This document shows, piece by piece, positions 1-11,482 of a stretch of 64,000 nt of DNA (positions are counted from its first letter, which is position 1; every line of letters starts with the position of its first letter). The notes beneath the pieces are model-generated. The model was not told the DNA's origin, did not search any database, and saw only the letters and a program-made list of their open reading frames with translations. This stretch comes from Lonicera japonica (lineage: Eukaryota; Streptophyta; Magnoliopsida; Dipsacales; Caprifoliaceae), in contig JAKCWG010000446.1 in assembly GCA_021464415.1 (NCBI GenBank), positions 36,001-100,000 of the forward strand, written 5' to 3'. Position numbers and translations under genes: made by a program.

Positions 1-184
1 ATGTATTTGATCCAATTATGAAAATAAAGTTCGTAATGAATATTTTTTAAAATGTATGATAGAGTGATGATGATGACTACAATTGATGTTGATGATGACT
101 ACAATTGATGTTGTATATATTGTTATTATTTGTAATTCAATTGATCGGTTTCACTATTGTTGTAGATGTTATTAATTAAGTGAA
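1..184. other. AT-rich non-coding start of window
   Basis: No coding signal is seen. A 24-bp unit containing gactacaattgatgttgatg is repeated about twice near 66-113. The rest is simple AT-rich sequence. Confidence 0.4.
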
Positions 185-595
185 TTAATTATTGCAAACG
201 TTATTAATTATGTGAAATGATTGTTGTAAAATAGTTGATTCTTTTATATTAATTAAGTTCTTAAACAAGGTTCTGGGTTTAGTCATTCCTCTAGAAGAAC
301 GGACCATCACTTCTCTACTATTAATTGAGTGGACCATCCCTTGGTACTGGTCCAGCCCATGAAATAGACAACTCCTTACAAAACTGAATTCCGCAGTGCG
401 GTAGGTACTGCTTGAATAGAGTTTCCCCTTATCTGACATTTGAACACTCAAGAACCCTATTTGCTGAAACACCCTATTAATGGCTGAGACGCTTTTAGAA
501 TCGATTAGATCACTCATTGAAGATGACTTCATAATGAAATTTGTGGCGGGCATTTTAACAAGCTTTAGGTGATTCTCCAGCTGCAACTCCACCAA
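185..595 (-). pseudogene. Unrecognised open frame, possible transposon exon fragment
   Basis: An uninterrupted minus-strand frame of about 136 residues opens at a TTG codon, with an in-frame stop a few codons upstream and no ATG start. The local base composition is less AT-rich than the flanks, which is why it may be coding-derived. The predicted protein has a leucine- and glutamate-rich N-terminus, a serine-rich patch (KSSSMSDLIDSKSVS) and no motif I recognise. The opposite strand at about 573-640 also reads as an exon-like stretch (SPAATPPTRSRRTLSDAAGG) followed by a possible GT donor, so the coding strand is uncertain. It may be the edge of a DNA transposon extending left of the window. 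It could also be a chance frame. Confidence 0.22.
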
Positions 596-1090
596 CTCGT
601 TCTAGGAGGACCTTAAGTGATGCAGCAGGGGGGAACACATCTGTATGTAATGTTTACTTTTACTTCTTACTTCTAAATGAAAAGTGGTAAATTAAAGTAT
701 TTTTTACTTTTTACCTTTTAGTATTTGATAGAAGTTCATTCAACATTAAAATCAGTGTTTGTTCACACATGTTAAATATATATATATATATATAATCAAA
801 TCAGAACTCACTATAAAAAAGTAAGCGGTAAACATATGCTTAACTTCAATGAAATAATTCTTTATTTTTGACCTATTAACAGTTACATATTTTAAAAACT
901 CCATTAAATTTCATGCTTAGCAATAAGAGGTCAATGAAAAAACTCAATGAACTCAATGAAAAAATTATTTTTTATCACCGAAAATTCTTTTTCTATAAAA
1001 AAAGTAAAAAGTAAAAAATCATTTTAACAAATAAAAAATAAATGACTAAAATAATTAATTATTTTATATAAATATAAAAAAAAAAAAAAT
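596..1090. other. AT-rich spacer with (TA)n tract
   Basis: No gene is seen. A (TA)n microsatellite lies at about 776-795 and an A-run near 1077-1089. A sequence resembling a CACTA terminus (CACTATAAAAAAGTAAGCGG, about 809) is present but has no convincing partner with a matching TSD. Confidence 0.4.
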
Positions 1091-1294
1091 TTAAGAACTG
1101 AAAACTCTTAGGCGACATATTAATGTATGTATGTCTCCTAAGTATTACTCTTAAGCGACATATATAAATTAGTATGTCTCCTAAGATTTTAACAAAAAAT
1201 TTGAATTTTCCGCGAAAAAAAAAAAGAGGCAAAAAAATTTGTCCGAAAAAAAGGGAGGCAAAAAGCTAAAAATCTTAGGAGTATCTTGTTTATA

Positions 1295-1516
1295 AACTAA
1301 AAGCAGCTCTCTCATTCTCATTCTCTCAGCCGCTGCCCGCCTCTCACCCCCACCACCGTCCCCCTCTCAGCCACCGCCACCGGCCCACCTTCGCCTCTCA
1401 CGGTCTCACTTTCAGTCTTTCATCTCCTAGTCTCTCGGCCTCTCACCCACCGCCGGATAGCGTCCTCCTCCCGTCCTCCGCAGGCCAACGCCCTCCTCCA
1501 GGCTCCTCTTCCGCTT
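1295..1516 (+). other. Captured gene leader: CT-rich 5'UTR-like exon ending at a splice donor
   Basis: A GC- and CT-rich island rich in ctctc and caccgcc motifs stands out sharply from the AT-rich surroundings. It ends at GAG/GTAAGACC (about 1517-1524), a canonical plant 5' splice site. The T-rich sequence that follows, with gatctgttttgtgtttat-like text, resembles a plant leader intron. No start codon with a following open frame is seen. A similar CT-rich leader with donor occurs in the hAT element at 62330-62435. It could be a captured host promoter and leader or the element's own first exon. Confidence 0.4.
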
Positions 1517-2149
1517 GAGGTAAGACCCCCCCGCCATATACATTCAGATTTTCTTCTCTCTCTCCATTAACTCTCAATAAAGCAGAGCAGCCACCGTAAC
1601 TCTTTCTCTCTCGTAACTTAAAAGATAACCATCAAAAGCAAAATAAGTAGTTGGCTAACAAACTATACAAAAGGGGAAAAACGTACTTGAGAGAAGGTTT
1701 TGATTAGTTTGTATATTCAAAATTTGGGGATTTTTTGGAATCAAGATCAGATCTGTTTTGTGTTTATACTCGGCATTTTGACTGTGTGTTACTCGAAAAT
1801 CTACTATGGCGTTATACATTTAGTGATGCTCTGTTTTGGATCTGTTTTGGCTGTGAGAATATACTAACTGTTGTGTTCCGAATCTGCTTGCTATGAAGGC
1901 TGTTTACACTCGGTTAGGAGGTGTAGTTCCAGATTTATGTGCTGGGGTTAAGGACCTGCTGCCATTGCTGCTGTTTTCTACTGTTATTCTTGCTGCGAAA
2001 AATAGTCCATATAAGTTGTTATTTGATGTATTCATTTGCTATTTTCAAGTGTAAGGGTGCTGGGGAAATTTTTATGTGTATATAAGCTCGAAAATTTGTT
2101 GATTGATTGGATCTAAGAGTATCTTGTTTATAATCTGTTTTGAAAGCAT

Positions 2150-2325
2150 TTTTATGAGCTCGAAAAATTTTTATATGCGTATATGAGCTCGGAATTATTT
2201 TGTACATGTATGAGCTTGAAAAATTTTATGCGTATATGAGCTCGGAAAATTTTTGCACGCGTATATGAGCTCGAAAAACAAAGCATTTTTGTGTACGTGT
2301 ATATGAGCTCGGAATTTTGTATTTT
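2150..2325. repeat. Minisatellite, tatatgagctcgaaaaattt unit
   Basis: About five degenerate copies of a roughly 35-45-bp unit built around atatgagctcg(g/a)aa(a/t)tttt run in tandem. An earlier isolated copy lies near 2078-2095. The last copy merges into the left arm of the palindrome that follows. Confidence 0.65.
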
Positions 2326-2564
2326 TTTTAAAATTCACTTAGGCGACGTACGTAGTTTACCTACGTCGCCTAAAGTCAAGTCAAAGTCAACTCTGCTCTG
2401 ACATGAGGCGACGTAGGTATTTAGCTACGTCGCCTAAGGTCAAAGAGAAGTTCTAGAGCAGAGTTGACTTTGGCTTTACTTTAGGCGACGTAGGTAAACT
2501 ACGTACGTCGCCTAAGTGAATTTTTAAAAAAAATACAAAATTCCGAGCTCATATACACGTACAC
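2291..2564. repeat. Long hairpin-forming inverted repeat
   Basis: Arms at 2291-2400 and 2455-2564 are almost perfect inverted copies of about 110 bp. Each contains gtgtacgtgtatatgagctc at its outer end and agagcagagttgact at its inner end. The roughly 54-bp spacer is itself an inverted pair of the GGCGACGTAGG motif. The RNA would fold into one long stem, a natural substrate for small-RNA production. Confidence 0.8.
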
Positions 2565-3052
2565 GTCGCCTAAGTTCCAGTCAAAGTCAACTTGCTCTGA
2601 CCACATAGGTGACGTACGTATTTAGTACGTCGCCTTGGATGAGCTCTGGCGACGTAATTATTTGTTTATGTCGCCCATTACCTTGGGCGACACAGCTTAA
2701 GCGACGTAACTTAGGCGACGTAGACTACGTCGCCTAAGATACGGGCGACGTATATACATACTTAGGCGACGTACATTGTACGTCGCCTAAGAGCCCTTTG
2801 GAGGTAGTGACATGGTGTTAAAATAATTTTAGCACCAATTATCCAACATTATAATGATGTTAAAACGGTTTTAGTACCACATATTAACACATATAACTAA
2901 ATTGAAGCTGCTAAACAGTTTTAGCATCTTATCCAATTCTACAAATCAAGGTGCTAAAATATATTTAAGACCATTCTTGTGCAAAGTAACTAATCACATG
3001 GTGCTAAAATAGTTTTAGCACTAATTTTTCAACACTAGAATGGTGTTGTATC

Positions 3053-3450
3053 TTTGATTTAGGGTTCGTTAAAAAAAAAATTACCATAAGATTTTTTTTT
3101 AAATCCTGCTCGGCTGTCAAAATTGGTCGATTTTAATGGGAAAAAAAACTCTGATCATCTTGATTTTACACAATAGTATAATAACTTTGACTCCCGAACA
3201 ACATATCCAAAAATCAGTCCAATCCAACGGTTCGATCAAAAGTTACATACATTTGATTTAGGGTTTGTAAAGAAAAAAGAGTTGCGATCAGATTTTTTTT
3301 TTACAAATCCCGCTAGGCTGTTGAAATTGGTTGATTTTAATAGCAAAACGAACTCTGATCGTCTTGATGTTTTGCCCGATTATAATAACTTTGTCTTCCG
3401 GACAACATATCTAAAAGTCAACTCAATCCAACGATTTGATCAAAAGTTAT
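3053..3450. repeat. Tandem duplication inside MULE copy A
   Basis: Two diverged copies of about 196 bp, each beginning tttgatttagggtt(c/t)gt, lie back to back (3053-3248 and 3249-3450). The second copy carries the open frame that starts at 3282. The first copy is interrupted in that frame. Confidence 0.65.
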
Positions 3451-3494
3451 ATCCGTTTTACGATTGTACCTGTAGAAAAGAAAAGAAAATATGA
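3282..3494 (+). pseudogene. Conserved MULE-cargo open frame, copy 1
   Basis: This frame of 70 codons shares a run of residues with the 131-codon frame in the MULE at 10185-11482: FFFTNPARLLKLVDFNSK here against FFFSNPNGLLTLVDFDSK there, then NFVFR, IQRFDQKLY and CT-RK. A shift into another frame near 3470 recovers the shared tail (LGDTIGESGGGGRGE). The frame lies in the same orientation relative to the MULE ends in both copies. No known domain is recognised. It may be a captured coding fragment or a DNA repeat that happens to stay open. Confidence 0.25.
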
Positions 3495-3837
3495 GAACGG
3501 AACTCTTTTAGGTGATACAATCGGAGAGTCGGGTGGTGGTGGAAGAGGTGAATCATTGGTGAGTAGGTCGGAGAACAAGGTGGTGGATAGATTTAGTACC
3601 AATATAGTTAAAATCGGTATAATACAACTGTTTAGGGGCTGAGAGTGAGAGGGGTATTGTTTAGGATATTTTTGTCCATCAATATTTATCATTTTTCTTA
3701 AAATAAGTTTATATTATGAAAAGTGTCCTTATTGTAAAACAAAATTATGAAATCAGTACTACTTTTCTTTATTAAACATGAGTCCCTCCTTATAGTTATA
3801 AAACATTACAGAGCGGGTGCTTATAACCCATTATCTC

Positions 3838-4639
3838 TAATATTAAATGAGGGTCGCCAAATGAATGGTCAGAAAATTTAGAATCTGGGGTGGTGGTTTT
3901 GATATGGTTGTGATCATATCTTAGCTTCTGACACCATTATAATATTGTTACCAATTTGATATTTTATATAGATTTATGACTAAAATTTCATAGAATCGCA
4001 GTAATATTGTTTTACTTATTATAAAATATAGGGATGGTTGTTATTTTAGCAAGGTGGTGGAGCGGAGTTAAATAAGGTGGTGACTTGACACTAGGATGTG
4101 AATGTAATTAATTGCTATTTTTTATTTAAAAAAAATCCACTTAAAGAACTATACATTGCTTTTATAACTATTAAAATACTTTGTAGCTTTATATAATAGT
4201 AATTTTAAAAAAAATAATTAAATGACATTCTTGTATATACAAATATTAAATTGTTCGAATTTTTTTTTTCTGTATTTGTATACAATATATACGCAAAATT
4301 AAAATTTAATAAATATTATAAGAATCATAATAGTAATTTCGTTCGGAGCCCAACTTCGCATGGGCCACCTCTGCTAATGATCCACTTCTAATTATTATTA
4401 TGTTTAATTCAATTGGTGTTTAGCAATCTTTTATAGATTTTTCAATAGATTCTAGAATATTCCGTAATTTGAGGTTTGGTTTTGCCAAAGATTGATTGCT
4501 AGTGACAAAAGTTCATCTTATTATTTTAAAATCATGAAATTGATTTGGTATTGTTTTCTTCATATAACAATTTCAACTATCTCGTTTGGTTTATTTAGAA
4601 AAGATCGGATCTTATCAAAATTAATTTAATAAGGAATTG
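3838..4639. repeat. Complex repeat unit, distal part (copy A)
   Basis: This stretch is collinear with 43985-44729 and, in parts, with 10080-11800, 14160-14340, 18640-18960, 27710-27890 and 28860-29480. Markers include atgagggtcgccaaatgaatg, catagaatcgcagtaatattg and the strongly conserved catgggccacctctgctaatg (4359-4379). It is non-coding. Confidence 0.75.
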
Positions 4640-5563
4640 AACTCTTAAGGAGAGTGTATCAGATATATTACATTTTATATGAGGACAGAATACATCCGAG
4701 TTGAATTTATAAGTAAGAATCTATCAGTCCAATTTTTGAAAGCTTGATTTTACTCGATTATAATGAATCTACTTCTTATTGTTTTACAAATAATTTTATC
4801 AGTGTTTTGAAAAGAAACTTTATAAAAAAAAGGGTAAAATACTAGTAATTTGACAATAAGTTTATCTAACTAAAAAGTGAACAAAACAATAGATATAATA
4901 AGTCTACATTGCAAATAATTAATATAAAACACATTTGCAGATATAACGTAATTTCTAGGAAGAACTTCAATCATCTTCCCAATGATATAATAATAAAGGG
5001 AGAAAATAAAGTGCAGCATAGAAACTTCTGGCATATACTAACTTTTCTTCTTTAGATATTTTTGGCGATGTGATCCTAAAATATAGCACTCTGGATGCTG
5101 AGAATAGACTTGAGTTTTCTTAGGAAATCAAACTATATATGAAACGAACTTTTGAGCCAAGAGAGCGTAATAGATTTTTTAAGGCAAAAATCATCTCTCA
5201 AACTAGTGAGGGTGCAAGCTTATTTATTCTACTAGTAGGGTTTGTGGTGCAAAAACCCCAACAATGGATTGTTTGTCATGCGACAAACCCTCACAATATT
5301 ATAATTTTTCGTACAATAAATCTCTGAAGTGATTGGTTCTGACACAGTAATGTGTCAAGGAGTGGCTAGTCTGTATTTAGTGAGTTTTGTCGTACTACAA
5401 ACTGGGTTTAGCGTGCGACAAAACCAAACAATCTGATGGTTTGTTGTGCCACAAACTCTTCTAAAGCATTATCTAGTGTGCGAGTGAGCTCTGGACTAAA
5501 TGTTAATTCTCTCGGAGTTTTTTTTATAATTCTTGTAAGAGTCGTGATTTGGGGTGTCTATGC
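4640..5563 (-). mobile_element. Degenerate solo LTR, Tat/Ogre-like family, minus orientation
   Basis: In reverse complement this block matches parts of the LTR at 17122-18623. The terminus ggggtgtcta mirrors TAGACACCCC. The tgacacagtaatgtgtcaaggagtgg block mirrors the tgacacatcagtctgtca block, and the ttcttctttagatattt segment is shared. It carries the family's alternating (t)gtcgtgcgacaaa motifs. A collinear second copy is at 44730-45722, so insertion predates duplication of the region. No internal coding region remains. Confidence 0.6.
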
Positions 5564-8319
5564 CGCTGCAAAACAATGCAAGGAAATCGGAAAAGGGCAT
5601 AGTTGAAAAATCAATGGCATAATAGTCATTGCCAATATATTTTGAAAATATGAATTTTTATTAAAAACCACAATTGAAATAATGGAATAAACACTAAAAG
5701 CATGTTAGGTCTTATCGCCAAAATTTTGATAGACATTAGGGTCAATTTTAAAATCTCAGTAACTTTGATAGACATGCACTTTAGAATCCGTTTAAAAAAA
5801 TATTAAGAAAATGATTGAAATTATTATTAAATTTTATGATAAAGGTGAAGAAAAAAATATTCAGTGCCATGTACTGCGTTTTTTCTCATATAAAAACATT
5901 TTCTTATCTATATAGAATTTTATTTCATAGAAACACAAAAAAGATTATAAAACATTTCACTAAATTCATAATTTTTTTTTCAAAATTCTCATAAAAAAGA
6001 CTAGTTTTTGTTTATTAATTTCTATTTATTTTTTTGAGGGATCATTAAAAAACCTTAGATTCTTTTCATCTAACATTCGAATAATTGGTTGGATTTTTTT
6101 TTTTTAGTTGGTTAGAGGGCAGACAGACAAAAAAAATATCTTGGTGGATTTTTTTTTTTAGCTAGAGGGCAAACACACACACAAAAACTTGGTGGAGTAA
6201 GTGTACGAAAACTTCTTCATATATATAGTAAAAGGCTAAAGGAGAAAGAGGATCTCGCTATATATATAGCACACTACGAGATTTTTTTGATAATTAATAT
6301 TTTTCTTTTTGTCAAAAATAATGTAAAATGCGAAAGAATATTTGTGATACGTCATGCTAGTTAGATGCTTATTATATCACAGATAATCGATCCAATCCTC
6401 TCCACAGTAAAAATGTATGAAAAATTGTATTTTATATGCATTGGCTTCATTTTATCAATTATAAATTTTCGTTAGGGGTTGAGCTCATTTTGATTTATGA
6501 AATTTTTTATTTTGTTTTAATTCATTTATAAATTATAGTATTGAACAGGAAGTTATTTGATAATTAAGATTTTGGAGGATACTAAAACTTTTAATGACAT
6601 ACATAACTAGTCTTTTAAGTAATGGAATTATTATTTTTTTAATAAAAACAAATTCCTTAATCTTCTTCAAATAATTCAATTGTCAAGATATGGTTTAAAA
6701 CAACTCCAAACTTCCAGCTGCTTGAAGTCTGTATGTTGTCATTGAGATTTGGATATATCTTAACTTTGAATTGAAATAATTCTTGTCATTTGAATGAAGT
6801 ACAAAAATGAAAAATAAAATAGGTGCCTGGGAGACAAAAGCGACCGTATAGATAAAACCAAAAATTATATGGTATATACAGCCAAAAATACGAACCCTAA
6901 AAATTGAAAATCTAATCTATCATTAAAATTTATAACAAAGTATAAACAGAAACATACACATCTTTCCAAAAACCAGTAAAACAGCTCCTAAAAACAACCG
7001 TAAAATTTCTCAACAATTTCGGCAGCCTAGTTACTAATAGATACCCAAATAATTCCGAATTAATTCCAGTTATGTAATAAGTTTGAAATATGATTATTTT
7101 ACCTACATATACATATATTACCCATGTAGTATTTGCTTACACATTGAAATAGATGTAATATATAAGGTTTGAGGTATTGAAATATAGGAGTTGAAGTACT
7201 AATGGTATGATTAAAGTTTGATTGTTCTACTATATCTCTGCGTTTTCGGACATAATGTATTAGATAATAACTTAGTTTTATGATTTTATATACTTATTCA
7301 TTTTTACAACTAAACGCTTAAATTAAATAATTTATAAATTAAGCAATTTGAAATTATTTAATTCATAAATTAGAACGGCCCTTGTAGTAGTTGAGATTGA
7401 AATAGATCTAATACATAAGATTGGGCTGAGCTATTTTATTTTTATTTTTTTTACAAATAAATAAGTTATTAAGTTATTGAAGTATAGACAAAGTAGAGTG
7501 TTATGTTTTTAATAATGTTTAAAGTAGTAGTTTATATTGAAATAGATGTAATAAATAAGGTTGGCTCATAGAATGATTAGATTGATTTGTTATGTTTTTA
7601 ATAGTGTTTAAAGTAGTAGTTGGGTACATACAAATAGTAATATTTGGCTTAATATTTAATTATTTGGTTAATAGTTGTATAAATTACTTCATTTTGTATT
7701 TGCAGAAAATTGAACTCCGAATTCCAATTTTGTTCAACTTTTTAAAATATTTCAAAAATTAAACTACATGATAATTTAATATATTTATTAAAATTAAATG
7801 AATACATGAATTACACGCAAAACAAAAGCGCTCTCTTGTATATGTTGTGAGTGTAATTATACTCATACACTTAAAATTATTGTTATTAGTAATTGACAAG
7901 TTATTTACGGCCATCTAGAAAGGCAGTAGAGCCCGTAGGGGGATCAAGTGTTCAAATTTTACTATTGTGATTCAAAAATGAGCACCAAACTTATCTCATA
8001 GCATCCGAATAGTTTTCTTATGCCATGAAAGGATTAGTCCTATCAATTAATTTAATTTCTACCCAAATTTAATTAGATACTGATTTCACTAGCCGGATTT
8101 GGTAAATATCTATAATCCATGAAGTCGATCCGAATTTATTAGTCTGATTAACAATTGGATTTATCATTTCTAATCGGAGGATCAATTAATTCAATTAGTG
8201 AAGGACAATTGAAATGGTAATACAAAGTCTTATCTAGGTCTTAGAATTGAGTGTATTTCATTCAAGTCTATTTGTGATCGGATTTGAGAAATATATACAT
8301 TATTACAACTATATACATG

Positions 8320-8352
8320 CGTGTGTATATATATATATATATATTATTATAT
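8320..8352. repeat. (TA)n microsatellite
   Basis: A short TA-dinucleotide tract inside the complex repeat unit. It is shorter in the paralogous copy at about 26676. Confidence 0.7.
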
Positions 8353-8850
8353 ATTTATAAATGTAAAAAAAAAAAGGTGCAAATTATTTGGTTCATAAAT
8401 AAATTTTGATCAAAATCATGTTATGGATATTAACTCTTCAACTTCGATCCGACTAAAAAATATGGAACAAATTCGAAAAAAGATTAATATTTTATATATC
8501 AATCAAATTCATGAATTGAATTGAATTCAGTGTATCCTCCATCATATTGAATTTGAATATAACAAGATCCAATCTATATACGATTGTTAAAGGCTTATAA
8601 TTAGTGATGGAGTTATATTGCTTGTTTGATATATATCAATGTACCATATTTCATAAATACTATAATATAATGAACATATATAATATGTTATTTGGCTCAC
8701 TACAAAACATTGAATTTTTTATTAGTGTGTTTTTTTCCATGTCATATATGTTCATTCCATACTGCACTAGACTAGGTATATATCACTTCTAGGAAGATAA
8801 ATGAAGTAATATTTTTTTTTATGATGGTAGTTAATATTTTTGGTTATGCC

Positions 8851-9475
8851 CAGTGGCAAAGACAGGAATTTTGTTCAGGTAGGGCCAAATTTATTTTTTT
8901 TATCAAGAATTTTCTAAACCAATATTAAATCAATCACAATAACCAAAAAACAAAATATATTAATCTCAACATTAACTTATCAAATAACAATCTAATAAGA
9001 AAATCAACCTCAATAACAAAATTTATTATCAATATTTAATAATCTAATAAACAAATCAACATTAATAAATAATAACCAACAAACAAATATATTAATAAAC
9101 ACCTAAAAGCAAATATCAATATTTAATAATCTAAGAAACAAATCAACATTAATAAATAATAACTAATAAACAAATATATTAACAATTTAATAGGCAAATC
9201 AATATTAAAACACTTAAATCTTAATATTCAAAATTTACAAAAAAAAAAGGTATAATATTATAAGAAGCCCCATTTCTTCACCCACTAATTACAAACACCG
9301 GCCCCGAACTTATACGTCTCATCACACAGGAGCCCCTCTACTGTCAACCACCAATTTTTCTTTCATTACTTAATCAACCCCTAGCTTTTTTTACTATCTA
9401 AAACAAACCCCCATACTCTATAAAATTTTCAAAATAGTCCATGGCCCCACCTGGCCTCTACATGGCTCCACCTCC
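8851..9475. mobile_element. Non-autonomous DNA transposon with 8-9-bp TSD
   Basis: Other copies of the host unit read tttttggttatgccaaacat without interruption. Here ggttatgcc occurs on both sides of 625 extra bases (8842-8850 and 9476-9484), so the insertion and its TSD are visible directly. The left end reads CAGTGGCAAAGACAGG and the right end, in reverse complement, GGAGGTGGAGCCATG, a weak terminal inverted repeat. An 8-bp TSD would fit hAT and a 9-bp one a MULE; the first base is ambiguous. The inside is A-rich with tandem-like runs of aatcaacattaataaataat (8985-9210) and no coding capacity. Confidence 0.75.
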
Positions 9476-10184
9476 GGTTATGCCAAACATGAATGTAGCA
9501 TGTGAAAGAATACTTGTGATAAGGGTGAAAGAATACTTGTGATAAGTAGTCATGCCACCTAGATGCTTATTATATCATTGTTGGTGGATGCGATCCATTT
9601 CATTGTAAAATGTATGAAAATTTGTATTTTATATGGATTGTCTTCGTTTAATAAATTATAATATAACTATTTTGAGAGTTAATTTTATTTTGATGTATAA
9701 AAAATTATATTTACATGCATGCATTTACTTCATTTATTAATTATAGTATAGAAGAAGGTCAAGCTATTTGATAATTAAGATTTTGGTGAAAACTAAAACT
9801 TCTAATGATGTTATTATCGCTAGTGTTTTAAATAATTATTAACCGTAAGCTATAATTTTTTTTAAGTTTTTATCCGCTACATCAATCTTATGGAAAGAGA
9901 TTATTGGTTGATCTCGTAGCTATGAGATTATTGGTTGATCACATAGTTGTGAGAGTATTGATTGAACACATAATTATCTGTGTTGATAAATCACAAAATT
10001 GGGACATTATCGGTCGAACAAGTAATTGTCTATATTGATAAACAAAGTTAAATAGCAAAAAAACATAGAATCTGGTGATGGTTGTCATCACATCTTGGCT
10101 TCATTAACTTCAGTATAATATTGTATTATTAATAATTTAATATTTTGGATAGATTTATGACTAAAATTTCGTAGAATTACTATA

Positions 10185-11482
10185 GAGATAATGGGTTATA
10201 GGGACTCGCTCGGTAACGTTTTACAACTCTAAGGACGGACTCATATTTGATAAAGGAAAGTAGTACTAATTTCATAATTTGGTTTTATAATAATGACACT
10301 TTTCATAATATTAATTTATTTTAAGGAAAATGATGAATGTTGATGGACAAAAATACCTCTAATATAAATATATCTTATCATACATACCACTTACTATAGT
10401 AATGGTGAACTGATTTGCCACTCCTCCCCCACCGAAACTTCCAAGCTTCTTCTCTCTCCCTATATTCCCATTCAACTATCAAATATTCCCTTCTGTCTCA
10501 CTAACGATCTCACATCTTCCACCACCACAACAACCACCACCACCCGAATTTTCGATCGTATCACCGAGAGGAGCGCCGGTCTCATCATCTTCTTTTTTTT
10601 TTCTATAGGTGCAATTGTAAAATAGATATAACTTTTGATCGAACCATTGGATTGTGCTAAATTTTGGATATGCTATTCGAAAGACAAAGTTACTATGATT
10701 ACACAAAAAATTAAGACAATCAGATGTCATTTTGCTATCAAAATCGACCAATGTCAATAGCCCATTGGGATTTGAAAAAAAAAATATGATCGCAAATTTT
10801 TTTTTTTTACGAACCCCACGTCGATCCATATATATATACATATAAATAAATTGACTAGATAATGATCTTATCAATTTTGTTGTTCTCTATTTTGTATTGC
10901 TGCTAAAACCATTTTAGCACCATTGGTGGTTTGAGTGCTAAAAATCACCTTGATGTGTAGCGTTGGATGGGTGATAAATCTTTTTTAGCACCATGAATTT
11001 TGTTGTTCTATGTTTTCTATTCGTGCAAAAACAAATTTAGTACCATTCGTGCTAAAACCATTGAGCACTAATTATGACGAGATGTGAGATGTTATAAAGA
11101 ATGGTGCTAAACAGATTTAACACCATTGGTGGTTTTGGTGCTAAAATCACCTTTATGTGTATCATTGGATGTGTGCTAAATCTATTTTAGCACCATGAAT
11201 TTTGTTGTTCTTTGTTTTCTATTGGTGCTAAAACAGATTTAGCACCATTGCTGCTAAAACCATTTAACATCAATGTTTTATCACCAATTCTGATGAGACA
11301 TGAGATGTTATAAGGAATTGTGCTAAACAAATTTAGCACTAATTCTGGTGAGACGTGAGATGTTATAAGGAATGGGTATTATTGTCTTTTTTTGTACAAT
11401 GTCTTTAATTTACATGACTAATTTGTAAGTGTCCTTTCTAATTATATTATTATTGAAATGAGCCCTTATGCTCAATTTCCCC
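10185..11482. mobile_element. Complete non-autonomous MULE, 1.3 kb, 9-bp TSD
   Basis: The element is bounded by perfect 9-bp direct repeats ATTACTATA (10176-10184 and 11483-11491). The empty site is preserved in the paralogous copy at about 14264-14290 (gaattactataatggtgttg). The left end reads GAGATAATGGGTTATAGGGAC; the right end in reverse complement reads GGGGAAATTGAGCATAAGGG, so the terminal inverted repeats are imperfect. Subterminal gtgctaaa/tttagcac motifs fill about 10900-11340. A 9-bp TSD is the hallmark of the Mutator superfamily. There is no MURA transposase, so movement would depend on another element. Confidence 0.88.
10479..10874 (-). pseudogene. Conserved MULE-cargo open frame, copy 2
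   Basis: This minus-strand frame of 131 codons resembles the frame at 3282-3494 in MULE copy A. It runs from a lysine-rich N-terminus through SNPNGLLTLVDFDSK, SNFVFR and WFDQKLYLFYNCTYRKKK to a glycine- and cysteine-rich tail (SGGGGCCGGGRC). In copy A the last section needs a frame change, so this is the longer version. It contains poly-F/poly-K stretches coded by A/T runs. No known domain is recognised, and expression is not indicated. It is either a captured gene fragment or a non-coding repeat with a fortuitous frame. Confidence 0.25.

Larger units (their letters stand above)
1100..2811. mobile_element. Foldback/CACTA-like DNA transposon with GGCGACGTA subterminal repeats
   Basis: Both edges of this block carry clustered, alternately inverted copies of a short motif around TTAGGCGACGTA. 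At the left (1107-1185) the copies are diverged (GGCGACATA). At the right (2338-2790) there are about 18 copies in roughly 450 bp. Dense subterminal motifs in both orientations are typical of CACTA elements, where the transposase binds them. The right edge reads CACTACCTCC on the minus strand (2802-2811), which fits a CACTA terminus. No matching CACTA end or 3-bp TSD was found on the left, so the superfamily is inferred. No transposase is encoded. The inside holds a captured-looking leader and intron (1295-1990) and a minisatellite. Confidence 0.5.
2812..3837. mobile_element. Mutator-like element (MULE) copy A, left end missing
   Basis: The right terminus reads ...TTATAACCCATTATCTC, the same end as the two complete MULEs at 10185-11482 and 20001-24738. 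The subterminal gtgctaaaatagttttagcac motifs (2812-3050) are also shared. The left TIR is absent; the block abuts the CACTA-like element. At the right end the element is followed by taatattaa, inside the host repeat unit where other copies read taatattgaatgagggtcg. It has no transposase. Confidence 0.7.

Noticed and set aside
809..830. CACTATAAAAAAGTAAGCGG as left end of a CACTA element ending at 2811
   Set aside because: Flanking 3-bp sequences (act and aca) do not match, the terminal sequences differ after CACTA, and the subterminal motifs only start near 1107.
5139..5327. 62-codon plus-strand frame
   Set aside because: It sits in the degenerate LTR; the matching position in the paralogue at 45259 does not preserve it.
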